From the NCBI GenBank assembly GCA_036387255.1, contig DASVUC010000182.1, positions 1-59,510 on the forward strand: a stretch of DNA of 59,510 nt, in the 5' to 3' direction. Below the pieces are notes generated by a model, which searched no databases, was not told the DNA's origin, and saw only the letters and a list, made by a program, of their open reading frames with translations. This stretch comes from DASVUC01 sp036387255 (GTDB lineage: Bacteria > Planctomycetota > Phycisphaerae > Tepidisphaerales > Tepidisphaeraceae). The stretch's first letter is position 1, and every line of letters starts with the position of its first letter. Positions 1-8,121 of the stretch are shown in pieces. The position numbers were made by a program, and so were the translations under genes.

Positions 1-125
1 AGTTCCTGCAAAGCGACCCAAGGTGTCGGCTAGGACCGGCGGCTGGTGACCGTGCCGGCTGCGGAGGCGTTGATGAGTCCGCAACATCTGGCGCAGCGGA
101 AGAATGACTATAGACAACGGATAAG
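1..125 (+). other. Left edge: possible tail of an upstream gene
   Basis: One frame is open from the edge (base 3) to a TGA at 105-107, about 34 codons. It could be the C-terminus of a gene that ends just before yajC, but the residues (rich in Gly, Ala and Cys) match nothing I recognise. No tRNA, hairpin or clear promoter was seen here. Confidence 0.15.
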
Positions 126-473
126 ATGAACCTGCTCTACATCCTGGCCCAGAACCCGCCGCCCGCGACAAATCCGAGTGGTCCCCCGGCGTGGACACAG
201 TTTGTTCCGATCGCATTGATCATTGGGGTGTTTTACGTTTTCCTCTGGCGGAACAAACGGACGGAGGACCGCAAACGTACTGACATGCTGTCGACGCTGA
301 AGCGCGGGGACCGCGTGCAGACGATCGGCGGGATCATCGGGAACGTCGTGGAAGTTCGCGAAGGCGAGAACGAAGTGCTCGTTAAGGTGGACGAGACGAG
401 CAATACGAAGATCCGCTTTGCCCGGTCGGCGATTCATCGGGTGGTTTCGGAAGAAGCGAGCGGCACGAAGTAG
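126..473 (+). CDS. yajC: YajC, Sec translocase accessory subunit
   Basis: Small inner-membrane protein of 115 residues, the usual YajC size, that associates with SecDF at the SecYEG protein-export channel. The N-terminus is Pro-rich, followed by one membrane helix at about residues 25-41 (QFVPIALIIGVFYVFLW). The cytoplasmic part then carries the conserved YajC core with LKRGDRVQTIGGIIGNV at about residues 58-74 and a closing segment rich in Lys, Asp and Arg. It lies 69 bp upstream of fused secDF on the same strand, the classic yajC-secD-secF order, so the two are almost certainly cotranscribed. The ATG fits the family N-terminus; no strong Shine-Dalgarno sequence precedes it. Identification is confident from both sequence and context. 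Confidence 0.96.
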   Translation: MNLLYILAQNPPPATNPSGPPAWTQFVPIALIIGVFYVFLWRNKRTEDRKRTDMLSTLKRGDRVQTIGGIIGNVVEVREGENEVLVKVDETSNTKIRFARSAIHRVVSEEASGTK

Positions 474-542
474 AATGACGGTCCTCTTCGACGGTCGATT
501 CAGAACTAGCGACAGACAAAAGACAACAAACAAAGACGTACC

Positions 543-3500
543 ATGCCTACCAACATCATTGGCCGCCTGACGCTTATCTTTTCGGTGCTGATTATCGCGC
601 TGCTGGCGGTTTTCTGGCCGCCTGCGAACTTGTTCCGGAACGTCCCGTTCAGTCAGAAGCTGAACCTGAAGCCGGGCATCGACATGGTGGGCGGGACGAG
701 CCTGACGTACGAGATCAAGCCACCGCCGGGCGGCATTCCGGTCGGCACGACGGACCTGGCGGTTTCGGTGATGGAGTCGCTGAAGAAGCGCGTGGATCCG
801 GACGGGGTGCGGAATTTGATTTGGCGGCCGCAGGGTTCGCGGCAGATTGAAATCCAGATGCCCTCCAGTGGCAAGGCGGGCGAGAGCCGCAAGCTGCGCG
901 AGAACTATGCGGTGGCGCAGCGCCGTCTGGAAGACACCAACGTTCGCGCGGGCGAAGTCATTCGCGCGGTGGAGAAGGCCAAGGGCGCGGACCGGGACAA
1001 TCGCCTGAAGCAGCTTGCGATGGGATCGGCGACGCGCCAGCAGCTCTTTGCTCAACTCACGACAACGTACGATCAGATCCAGGCGGCGGCGGCGAGCAAC
1101 AACGTTCCGCTTCAGGGCGAGAAGGAACTGGCATACGAGAAGCTGAAGAGCCAGATCGAAGAGATCAATCTGTCGGCGACGCAGCTCGAGTCGGCGCTGG
1201 GCACGGCGCAACCTGCACGGGATCAGAAGATCAATGAGCTGAAGGCTCGGTTTGCGGATTTTCCGGCGCGGGTGGCGGCGATTGACGAGTTTTCAAGAGC
1301 GCTCGTGGCCTTTAACGACGTGAAGGGAACGCTCGATGATGCTGCGGACCTGAAGCGCCTGCTTCGCGGCTCGGGTGTGCTCGAGTTCCACATTCTCGTG
1401 CCGATCGATACGCCATCGCCGGAAGTCAAGGCGATGATTGACCGTCTTCAGAAGCACGGTCCGGCGGTGCAGGCGGGCGACACGCTGCGCTGGGTGCAGC
1501 TTGACAAGCCGGATGAGCTGCATGGTCAATCCATCGCTTACAACGACAAGCAATGGGCGCTGATCGACATCACGCCGGGCAAGTCGATGACGAAGCAGAT
1601 GACGCCGCCGTGGGCGCTGGTGGATGCGCATCCATTTAGTGATCCGACCAGCGGCGAGCGGAAAGTGTCTTTTGCGTTCGATCCGCAGGGCGGGCAATAC
1701 TTCGGCAATCTCTCCAGCAGCAACATCGGAAAGCCTCTGGCCATCGTGCTGGATGAGCGGCTGATCTCGGCGCCGACGCTGCGGTCGCGCATCACCGATC
1801 GCGGCGAGATCTCGGGGAACTTCACCGCTCAGGACATCAACTACCTGGTGCGGACTCTGAACGCGGGATCGCTGCCGGCGCAGTTGGCGGATGAGCCGAT
1901 TTCAGAAAAGACGATCGGGCCACAGCTGGGTGCTGACAACCTGCGGCGCGGGTTGTTGTCTTGCGTGATCGGCCTGGCGGTCGTGGCGGTGTTCCTGGTC
2001 GGGTACTACTACCTGTCAGGCGTGGTGGCGTTCGTTGCGGTGCTGTTGAACCTCGTGCTGATCCTGGGATCAATGGCCGCGATCAACGCGACGTTCACGC
2101 TGCCGGGGATCGCGGGAATCGTGCTGACGATCGGCGCGGCCGTGGACGCGAACGTGCTGGTGTTTGAGCGATTGCGCGAAGAACAGCAGCGCGGGCTCTC
2201 GCTGCGCATGGCGATGCGCAACGCGTATGACCGCGCGTGGTCGGCGATCGTGGACTCCAACGCGACGACGCTGGCGACGAGCTTGTTCCTGTACTGGTTC
2301 GGCTCTGAAGAAGTGAAGGGTTTCGGCCTGACGCTTCTGATTGGTTTGATCTGGTCGTTGTTCACGTCGCTGTTCGTGACGAAGACGATCTTTGCGATCC
2401 TGATCGACAAGTTCCACATCACGAAGCTGGGCAGCTTGCCGCTGACGTTCCCGAAGTGGGACCAGGCGCTCAAGCCGAACATCGACTGGATGGGGCGACT
2501 GGTGTGGATCTTCGCGGGAACCAGCGCCGCGATCATGTTGATTGGTCTGAGCGCTTTCTTCCTGAAGGCGAACCAGCGGCAGATTGCGGATATCGAATTC
2601 GCTTCGGGGACCGCGGTGCAGTTTGAGCTGAAGCAGCCGATGGATCTGCGCGAGGTGCGCGACAGGATCGACCAGCCTCAGTTTGCGGCAGCGCTACCGA
2701 GTCCTTCGGTGGTTTCGATTGGAACAGAGAACAAGGAATACGAGATCGTCACGCCCAATGCCGAGAGCACCAAGGTGAAGGGTGCTGTGCTGGCGGCGCT
2801 GGGGCCGGCGCTGAAGGTGGAGATTCCGTCGACTTACGCGGGGCGCGATCTGAACGTCGGCGCGGCTAGAGAATCCCGGCAGGTTGTGCCGGTGGGGGAT
2901 CAGGAAATCGTGATCGACGGTTGGACGCCACAGAGCCAGGGGCGACACGTGGGTGGGGCGGCGATCGTTCTGCGCGATCTCAATCCGCCGCTGTCGGCGA
3001 ACGAGATCAAGGCTCGTATCGACCGGGCGCGGACGCAAACCCAGGTTCAAGGCGGCAGCGGAAACTACAAGGACTTTGACGTTAATACACCCGTCGGCGC
3101 AACGGAGCCGAGCAAGATCGCGGTGATCCTCACTTCGGATCCGAACCTCCCGTTCGACAAGGACGAGATCAAGTGGCAGGAAGAGCTGGCGTCGCCGATG
3201 TGGGGGCTTGTGCGCGAGGCGATTGGGCGCGAGGCTCAGCTTCAGCGCGTGAGCAACTTCGACGCGCAGGTCGCCGGCGCGGCTCGCGATGACGCGTTCA
3301 TGGCGCTGGGTTTCTCACTGCTGGCGATCATGGCGTACATCTGGTTCCGGTTCGGCAACCTGAAGTACGGCACCGCGACGGTCGTGGCGATGCTGCACGA
3401 TACGCTGCTGGTGCTGGGCTTCATCGGGCTTTCGCACTGGATGGCAAGCTACACGCCGTGGCTGGCGAGGATCCTGCTGATCGAGCCGTTCCGCATCAAC

Positions 3501-3869
3501 CTCACCATTGTGGCGGCGGTGCTGACGGTGATGAGCTACTCGATGATCGACACGATCGTCGTGTTTGACCGCATCCGCGAGAACCGCGGGAAGTTCGGGC
3601 ATGTCTCCAAGCGCATCATCAATGACTCGATCAACCAGACGCTGTCGCGAACATTGCTGACGGGCGGCACCAACATCGCGACGGTTGCGTTCATGTATGT
3701 GCTTGGCGGCCCGGGTATCCACGGCTTTACTTTCGTGCTGCTCACGGGCATATTAGTTGGCACGTATTCGTCGATCGCGATCGCGGCTCCGATCCTCCTT
3801 GTTGGAGGCAAGAAGAGCGAAGCTCCGGTGGCGAAGCCGGCGCCCGTCGGGCAACTTCAACGGGCGTAG
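543..3869 (+). CDS. secDF: Fused protein-export membrane protein SecD-SecF
   Basis: Single 1108-residue polypeptide joining SecD and SecF, which use the proton gradient to pull exported proteins through SecYEG. TM1 is near residues 10-25. The SecD P1 region starts with the VMESLKKRVDPDG motif near residue 75. A predicted helical, charged, coiled-coil-like stretch of about 150 residues (roughly 110-265) then interrupts the usual fold before LEFHILVP resumes. Five more SecD membrane helices follow, with the conserved GAAVDANVLVFERLREE near residue 530. The SecF half starts about residue 650, has the IEFASG motif near 685, and carries YSMIDTIVVFDRIREN near residue 1000. Fusions of this kind occur in Bacillus and planctomycetes. 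The helical insert makes it longer than a plain fusion. It follows yajC in an apparent operon. Confidence 0.95.
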   Translation: MPTNIIGRLTLIFSVLIIALLAVFWPPANLFRNVPFSQKLNLKPGIDMVGGTSLTYEIKPPPGGIPVGTTDLAVSVMESLKKRVDPDGVRNLIWRPQGSRQIEIQMPSSGKAGESRKLRENYAVAQRRLEDTNVRAGEVIRAVEKAKGADRDNRLKQLAMGSATRQQLFAQLTTTYDQIQAAAASNNVPLQGEKELAYEKLKSQIEEINLSATQLESALGTAQPARDQKINELKARFADFPARVAAIDEFSRALVAFNDVKGTLDDAADLKRLLRGSGVLEFHILVPIDTPSPEVKAMIDRLQKHGPAVQAGDTLRWVQLDKPDELHGQSIAYNDKQWALIDITPGKSMTKQMTPPWALVDAHPFSDPTSGERKVSFAFDPQGGQYFGNLSSSNIGKPLAIVLDERLISAPTLRSRITDRGEISGNFTAQDINYLVRTLNAGSLPAQLADEPISEKTIGPQLGADNLRRGLLSCVIGLAVVAVFLVGYYYLSGVVAFVAVLLNLVLILGSMAAINATFTLPGIAGIVLTIGAAVDANVLVFERLREEQQRGLSLRMAMRNAYDRAWSAIVDSNATTLATSLFLYWFGSEEVKGFGLTLLIGLIWSLFTSLFVTKTIFAILIDKFHITKLGSLPLTFPKWDQALKPNIDWMGRLVWIFAGTSAAIMLIGLSAFFLKANQRQIADIEFASGTAVQFELKQPMDLREVRDRIDQPQFAAALPSPSVVSIGTENKEYEIVTPNAESTKVKGAVLAALGPALKVEIPSTYAGRDLNVGAARESRQVVPVGDQEIVIDGWTPQSQGRHVGGAAIVLRDLNPPLSANEIKARIDRARTQTQVQGGSGNYKDFDVNTPVGATEPSKIAVILTSDPNLPFDKDEIKWQEELASPMWGLVREAIGREAQLQRVSNFDAQVAGAARDDAFMALGFSLLAIMAYIWFRFGNLKYGTATVVAMLHDTLLVLGFIGLSHWMASYTPWLARILLIEPFRINLTIVAAVLTVMSYSMIDTIVVFDRIRENRGKFGHVSKRIINDSINQTLSRTLLTGGTNIATVAFMYVLGGPGIHGFTFVLLTGILVGTYSSIAIAAPILLVGGKKSEAPVAKPAPVGQLQRA

Positions 3870-3896
3870 GTGTTGTAAAGAAACCGAATCATCAGG

Positions 3897-3948
3897 CGGC
3901 ACGCGCGGCGCAGAAGCTGCGCGTGCCGGTCCGATAAATAAATCGGAC
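3897..3948 (+). repeat. Two tandem hairpins between secDF and the LysM gene
   Basis: Two perfect inverted repeats stand back to back: a 10-bp stem (3897-3906 with 3919-3928) and a 7-bp stem (3929-3935 with 3942-3948) around an AAATAA loop. A further 7-bp inverted repeat overlaps the end of secDF (3841-3847 with 3860-3866). No T tract follows, so they are not typical terminators. They may stabilise the end of the yajC-secDF transcript. Confidence 0.5.
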
Positions 3949-4073
3949 CTGTTTGGCCGATGACGGTTTCTATGACCGACACCGATCTCGATATCGTCAG
4001 GGCTTTCAGCGGGAAGGCGTTTCGGCCTGCCGCTGCCGCGACAACCAAGTCTTTGTGGGAAAGGATGCCCAGC

Positions 4074-5282
4074 ATGATTCGCAAGGAAGTGAAGCTTGGC
4101 TTCGCCATTGGGGGCGTAGTTCTGGCAGTCGTTGTGGTGTGGGTCTTGTCGGTGGGGGGCTCCTCGAACAAGAAGACCGCAGATGCGGGCGCGAAGGCGG
4201 CCGACACTTCGGCGGCGAAGGCAATCACGCCATCCAGCGATTCGCTGAACACGGACAAGCCCGCGGTGGTGGATGCGTCGAAGCCGGCTCCGGCGCCGGA
4301 GCCTGTCGCGAAGGACGAGCCGAAGAAGGAAGAGTCGGCGGCCGCTCCTGTTGAAGGGACGCAGACGCAGACCGCGTCGGCGGATGCGCACAAGTCAGAT
4401 CTGGACTGGGGCAAGTTGCTCAACGGCGATCAGCAGCTTCCGCTCAGCGCCTCGGGCACTGCGCAGGCAAGTGACGGAGCAGCGACTCCGGCTCCCGCGC
4501 CCGTAGCGGCGACGCCCGCGCCGGCCCCGGTGCTCGAACCCGGCGCGCCCGCGCCGGTTGTGGAGAACAAGACAACTGAGCCCACCGGTTCGGCGCCTGC
4601 ACCTGTTGCGGAAGCGAATCCTGCTCAGCCGGAGAATCAGAACCTTCAGATCGCATCGTTGAACACGCCGTCCACTCCGCAGGGGATCGCAACGCCGGCC
4701 CCCGCGCCGGTGGGGCAGCCAACCGCCGCTCCGGAGACGCCAGCGCCCGCGCCGGTGACTCAGCAGCCGCTTCCCGCACCGACCGTGGCGGTTCCGCAGC
4801 CCGCGTCCGAGACGCAGCCCGCGGGGAAGAGTGGTCGCAGCCATGTCGTGCAGCGCGGCGAGACGCTTTCAAGCATCGCCAGCGCGGCGTACGGGAACTC
4901 GAACTATTACCCGCACATTTTACGGGCGAATCCGAACCTGAACCCCAACAAGATGAAGCCGGGCATGACGATCGTGCTGCCGGACGTTGCGGATGTGAAG
5001 CCGCACGACGTGCCAGGCGGGAGCGAGTCGAGCCACCAGAACGCCGCGCTGAATCACGCGGCGCAGCCGGCGGCGGCGACGATTGATGGCAAGAGCCAAT
5101 ACAAGGTGCAGCCGAACGATTCGCTCAACAAGATCTCGATCAAGCTGTATGGCAACAGCAGCATGGTGGAGAAGCTCTATGAGCTGAACAAGGAGCAGAT
5201 CGGCGCGGATAAGGCGCGGGTGAAGCAGGGGATGGTTCTGAAGCTGCCGGCGGCGCCTACGGTAACGACTTCTGCGCATTAG
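4074..5282 (+). CDS. Membrane-anchored protein with two LysM domains
   Basis: The chosen ATG gives 402 residues and has AAGG at 4061-4064, nine bases upstream; an in-frame ATG at 3960 would add 38 residues lacking any membrane-protein start features. Residues 1-30 are a basic start followed by one membrane helix (LGFAIGGVVLAVVVVWVL). Residues 30-250 are a low-complexity linker rich in Ala, Pro and Glu, with repeated PAPAPV units. Two LysM peptidoglycan-binding domains follow: one near 258-305 (HVVQRGETLSSIASAAYGN) and one near 345-395 (YKVQPNDSLNKISIKLYGN). The layout suggests a cell-envelope protein tethered to the inner membrane that reaches the wall through the extended linker. No enzymatic domain is visible, so the function beyond wall binding is unknown. 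Confidence 0.85.
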   Translation: MIRKEVKLGFAIGGVVLAVVVVWVLSVGGSSNKKTADAGAKAADTSAAKAITPSSDSLNTDKPAVVDASKPAPAPEPVAKDEPKKEESAAAPVEGTQTQTASADAHKSDLDWGKLLNGDQQLPLSASGTAQASDGAATPAPAPVAATPAPAPVLEPGAPAPVVENKTTEPTGSAPAPVAEANPAQPENQNLQIASLNTPSTPQGIATPAPAPVGQPTAAPETPAPAPVTQQPLPAPTVAVPQPASETQPAGKSGRSHVVQRGETLSSIASAAYGNSNYYPHILRANPNLNPNKMKPGMTIVLPDVADVKPHDVPGGSESSHQNAALNHAAQPAAATIDGKSQYKVQPNDSLNKISIKLYGNSSMVEKLYELNKEQIGADKARVKQGMVLKLPAAPTVTTSAH

Positions 5283-5716
5283 GTCTGCTGGTTGAGCAGG
5301 AAGTCGCGCGGCAGCGTCTTTCGGGTGAGGTTTTCGGCAAGCTTTTTGTTAGCTGCGCGACACTTTCTCACCCCAAGACGCGCAACGCGTGGCGTCACGG
5401 AAACGGTTCGAATGGGTATGGGTTAGTCGAGCGGGGTGCAACCGCGCATTTGCCTGGGGAAGGCAACAATTCATGCGGAGGTACTCCGAAGCATCTGGCG
5501 CCGGACGTCTGCTGGGCCAGATCCTTCGCGGAGTACCGCTCAGGATGACACGCGGAGGCGGGAACTTTTCTGAGATACAAGGAGTGCGCTGGGCTTCAGA
5601 AGTCCTGCAACGATGGAACGCGTTCCAAGCTGACAGAAGCAGTTGGGGCGGCCTGGGTCAGGCTACGCTGGATCGGGGGCGGGTTGGTCCGGGCCACACA
5701 TGACTCGACGGGCATG
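5283..5716 (+). other. 434-bp gap without a convincing gene; possible transcript
   Basis: No convincing protein gene lies here. A 104-residue open frame at 5389-5703 has no recognisable features or ribosome-binding site. The stretch ends at a strong plus-strand terminator (5717-5750), 435 bp beyond the LysM stop, so it is either a long 3' untranslated region or an unannotated small RNA. I looked for tmRNA, RNase P and SRP RNA signatures and did not find them. Confidence 0.4.
5480..5560. repeat. Interspersed-repeat-like segment
   Basis: The minus-strand translation contains CHPERYSAKDLAQQTSG, resembling the CHPERSEGS-type peptide that is often mis-annotated in bacterial genomes where a dispersed non-coding repeat (ending in a CTCAGGATGACA-like sequence) is translated. 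Only one copy is present in this window, so the repeat assignment rests on resemblance to what I know from other genomes. Confidence 0.35.
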
Positions 5717-5750
5717 AACATCGCGTTTACAGCGCGATGTTTTCTTTTTT
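5717..5750 (+). terminator. Rho-independent terminator
   Basis: A perfect 9-bp stem (AACATCGCG with CGCGATGTT) around a 7-base loop is followed by TTCTTTTTT. It is oriented for the plus strand, but the nearest plus-strand gene stops at 5282. It also lies just beyond the stop of the minus-strand gene at 5756. Confidence 0.85.
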
Positions 5751-5755
5751 GATCA

Positions 5756-6427
5756 CTACGCGGCAGGGCGGTGCGGGGTGGACCAGAGGTGGACGGAGCC
5801 TTGGTGGGGGTTCATGCGGCAGCGGGTGCGGGCGTGACGCCAGAGGCGCTGGGTGGGTTCGTCGAGCTGGCGCTCATGGGTAGCAAACCAGAGAAGCGCG
5901 TCATCGAAGCGGATGGAAGTCTGGAAGGCTTCATATTCCCCAACCTGGTGGAGGATGAAGGCGCTGGTGAAGGCGTCGGCGGGGAGGCGGCGGATGGGTT
6001 CCTTAGGCCAGATGCCTTCGGTCTTCTGGAGACCGGCAAGGTAGGCGAGGCCGCCGGAGATGGAAGCGCCCTGACCATTGCTGGAGAGGAGGGCGCGGAG
6101 GCAGAGGGCGGTGGTAACCGGGTCGCCCCAGCCGCCGTCGGACTGCTGGCTGGTCAGGACTACGTTGAGGAGCCGGCGGAAGAAGGGGTGGTTGGACTGG
6201 GTGAGCTCCTCGAGTCGAATCATTGCAAGTGCTGCAATGGGAACGACTTGAGTGGGAAGAGTGCGGGTGCGGCTGGAGTCTTCAGAGGACTTGTGCTGCT
6301 TCGCTGGTGTCGGCAGTAGCTGCGCGGGCAGATGCGAAAACTCAGGTCGGCCAGCGGTCAGGTGGGCGAAGAGCTGAGGCCACTGCTGGGCCGAAAAAAG
6401 ACGCTCAATTTGGCGGATCGTGATCAT
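5756..6427 (-). CDS. Squalene-cyclase/prenyltransferase-like alpha-toroid protein
   Basis: A 223-residue protein with weak internal repeats of the terpene cyclase/prenyltransferase alpha-alpha barrel type. QSDGGWGDPVTTALCLRALL near residues 94-113 is a QW-like motif, and YLAGLQKTEGIWPKEP near 129-144 is a second. It is far shorter than a squalene-hopene cyclase (about 630 residues) and lacks the DXDD catalytic motif, so it is probably not a cyclase. A ribosome-binding site (AAGGA, seven bases upstream) and a good promoter support the start. It is the only gene of its transcription unit unless the polymerase reads in from the sulfatase upstream. Exact role unknown. Confidence 0.7.
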   Translation of the reverse strand: MITIRQIERLFSAQQWPQLFAHLTAGRPEFSHLPAQLLPTPAKQHKSSEDSSRTRTLPTQVVPIAALAMIRLEELTQSNHPFFRRLLNVVLTSQQSDGGWGDPVTTALCLRALLSSNGQGASISGGLAYLAGLQKTEGIWPKEPIRRLPADAFTSAFILHQVGEYEAFQTSIRFDDALLWFATHERQLDEPTQRLWRHARTRCRMNPHQGSVHLWSTPHRPAA

Positions 6428-6460
6428 CCAGTCATCCTTGATTGGAAGTTGTTAGGGCGA

Positions 6461-6489
6461 ATTATGACCTAACAGTTATCGGTCGTCAA
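6461..6489 (-). promoter_or_regulatory. Sigma-70-like promoter for the alpha-toroid gene
   Basis: On the minus strand TTGACG (6484-6489) and CATAAT (6461-6466) are separated by exactly 17 bp, about 34 bases before the ATG at 6427. It resembles the tRNA promoters in this window. Confidence 0.6.
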
Positions 6490-6560
6490 GGAAAAAATTA
6501 GGGTAGAGTTCGGTAGCGACGGCTAGAGGCGGGGAAAGAGAAGGGTGCGACTCGCAGCTG

Positions 6561-7982
6561 CTAGTCCGCGTAGCGGAGGGCGCCTTGTCTTCCATCTTCG
6601 GGCATGGGGACTTTGGTGAGATCTTCTTGTTGCCGGACGCGCCAATCGTGGAGCTGCTGACGGAGCTGGTTGAGAACGGGTTGGTGATCCGGATCGGCGG
6701 CGAGGTTGTGGAACTCGTTCGGGTCGTTCTCCAGATCGTAGAGTTCTTCCGCGGGGTGGTGGCGGTAGCGGTCGATGAGGAACTTTGCCTGCGGGTCTTG
6801 CTGGGCTTTGGCCTCCCAGGAGCGCCAGTAGGTTGCACCGTCGGCGCTGCCGCCTTCGCTGATGTGGGTGGTGTATTTGATCTCAGGGGCGAGGTTCTGG
6901 ATGTACTTGTAGTGAGTGGTGCGGATGCAGCGCATGGGGGCGCGGTTCATTTCCTTGTCGCCGGTGTGGGTGGCGAAGATCGCTTGGCGATGGGACTCGG
7001 AGGGATTGCGGAGGAGAGCCAGGGCGCTTCTGCCGTCGATGTCTGTGGGAGGTGTTCCACCGGCGGCCTGAATGAAGGTGGGGAGGATGTCGACAAGGGG
7101 AAAAAGGGATTGCGACTTGGTGTTCGGTTGGATGACACCGGGCCAGCGGATGAGGAGCGGGACGTTGATGCCGGCGTCGTAGAGGCTCCACTTGGAGTTT
7201 GGCCACTGGGCGCCGTGGTCGGCGGTGAAGATGAAGAGGGTGTTGTCGGCGAAATGATGGCGCTGGAGGGAATCGAGGACAGCGCCGAGCTGGTTGTCGA
7301 GCCAGGTCACGTCGCTGTAGTACTTGCAGCGCATGGCGCGGGTTTCGGGCGTGTCGACGAGGTAGGGAGGGAGGTGAATTGTGGTTGGGTCGTACCCTTC
7401 GTTGTCGCGCCAGTAGACGTGGGGCGAATGGGATGCGATGACGAGGCAGAGGGGCTGGGCGGGATCGTGGTGCGTGAGAAGATCGTCAATGGCGGGAGGG
7501 TTGAGATCCGTCCAGAGGACGTGCTTTTTGCCGGGCGGCATGAGGTTGGAGTTGGGGAGGTACTCGAAGGGGAACTGATCGCGCGGGCCGATGTGGGTTT
7601 TGCCCGCGAGGACGACGCGGTAGCCGAGGTCTTTGAGGTACATCGGGAGCGTGCGGATGCCTTCGTTGATGTAGCTGTGGTTGGAGTGGGCGCCGTTGCG
7701 GAAGGGATAGAGGCCGGTGTACATCGCGCAGCGCGAGGGGGTGCAGGTGGGTGAGGCGCAGAAGGCGCGGGTGAGGCGGAGGCTTTGCTCCGCGAGCTTG
7801 TTGAGGTTTGGGGTGCGGATATCGGGGTTGCCGCAGTCTGCGGCGGAGAAGTCGTCGGCGATGTAGAGGACGAGGTGGGGTTTCCGGGGCGAGGATGGCG
7901 CCGAAGTGGGGGCGGCTTGAGTGGTGGCGGTCATGAGGATGGTGAGGGTGAGGAGGATGAAGCTCGCGTGGGGGAGGTTCAT
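6561..7982 (-). CDS. Secreted sulfatase
   Basis: Type I sulfatase of 473 residues. An N-terminal signal peptide (about residues 1-23, ending in TQAAP) precedes the metal-binding LYIADDFSAADCG segment, where the two Asp residues match the calcium site. The active-site motif is CTPSR near residues 101-105, in which the Cys would be matured to formylglycine, followed by the conserved MYTGLYPFRNG. A second metal-site segment, FTADHGAQWP, is near residue 254. Planctomycetes carry many such enzymes for desulfating polysaccharides. Without structural comparison the substrate cannot be named. It is alone on its strand between the polyprenyl synthase and the alpha-toroid gene, and no maturation enzyme is nearby. 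No obvious Shine-Dalgarno precedes the ATG. Confidence 0.92.
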   Translation of the reverse strand: MNLPHASFILLTLTILMTATTQAAPTSAPSSPRKPHLVLYIADDFSAADCGNPDIRTPNLNKLAEQSLRLTRAFCASPTCTPSRCAMYTGLYPFRNGAHSNHSYINEGIRTLPMYLKDLGYRVVLAGKTHIGPRDQFPFEYLPNSNLMPPGKKHVLWTDLNPPAIDDLLTHHDPAQPLCLVIASHSPHVYWRDNEGYDPTTIHLPPYLVDTPETRAMRCKYYSDVTWLDNQLGAVLDSLQRHHFADNTLFIFTADHGAQWPNSKWSLYDAGINVPLLIRWPGVIQPNTKSQSLFPLVDILPTFIQAAGGTPPTDIDGRSALALLRNPSESHRQAIFATHTGDKEMNRAPMRCIRTTHYKYIQNLAPEIKYTTHISEGGSADGATYWRSWEAKAQQDPQAKFLIDRYRHHPAEELYDLENDPNEFHNLAADPDHQPVLNQLRQQLHDWRVRQQEDLTKVPMPEDGRQGALRYAD

Positions 7983-8121
7983 GAGAGGTGGCGGTGAGTT
8001 TAGTGCATGCGGCGTGGTGGAGGTAGGGCACGTCTCTGGCCGAAAGCGTGCATGCGAGGATGCTCGTACGCCAGTGGAGAAGTGGGCGTCAGACGGGGAC
8101 GCTCAGCAGACCGCGCAACGA

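Noticed and set aside
5389..5703. 104-residue plus-strand open frame
   Set aside because: No ribosome-binding site, no motif, and the opposite strand gives a typical dispersed-repeat peptide.
6585..7754. Open frame of 389 residues opposite the sulfatase
   Set aside because: Composition is Val/Gly/Glu-rich without motifs; it is the mirror of the conserved sulfatase frame.
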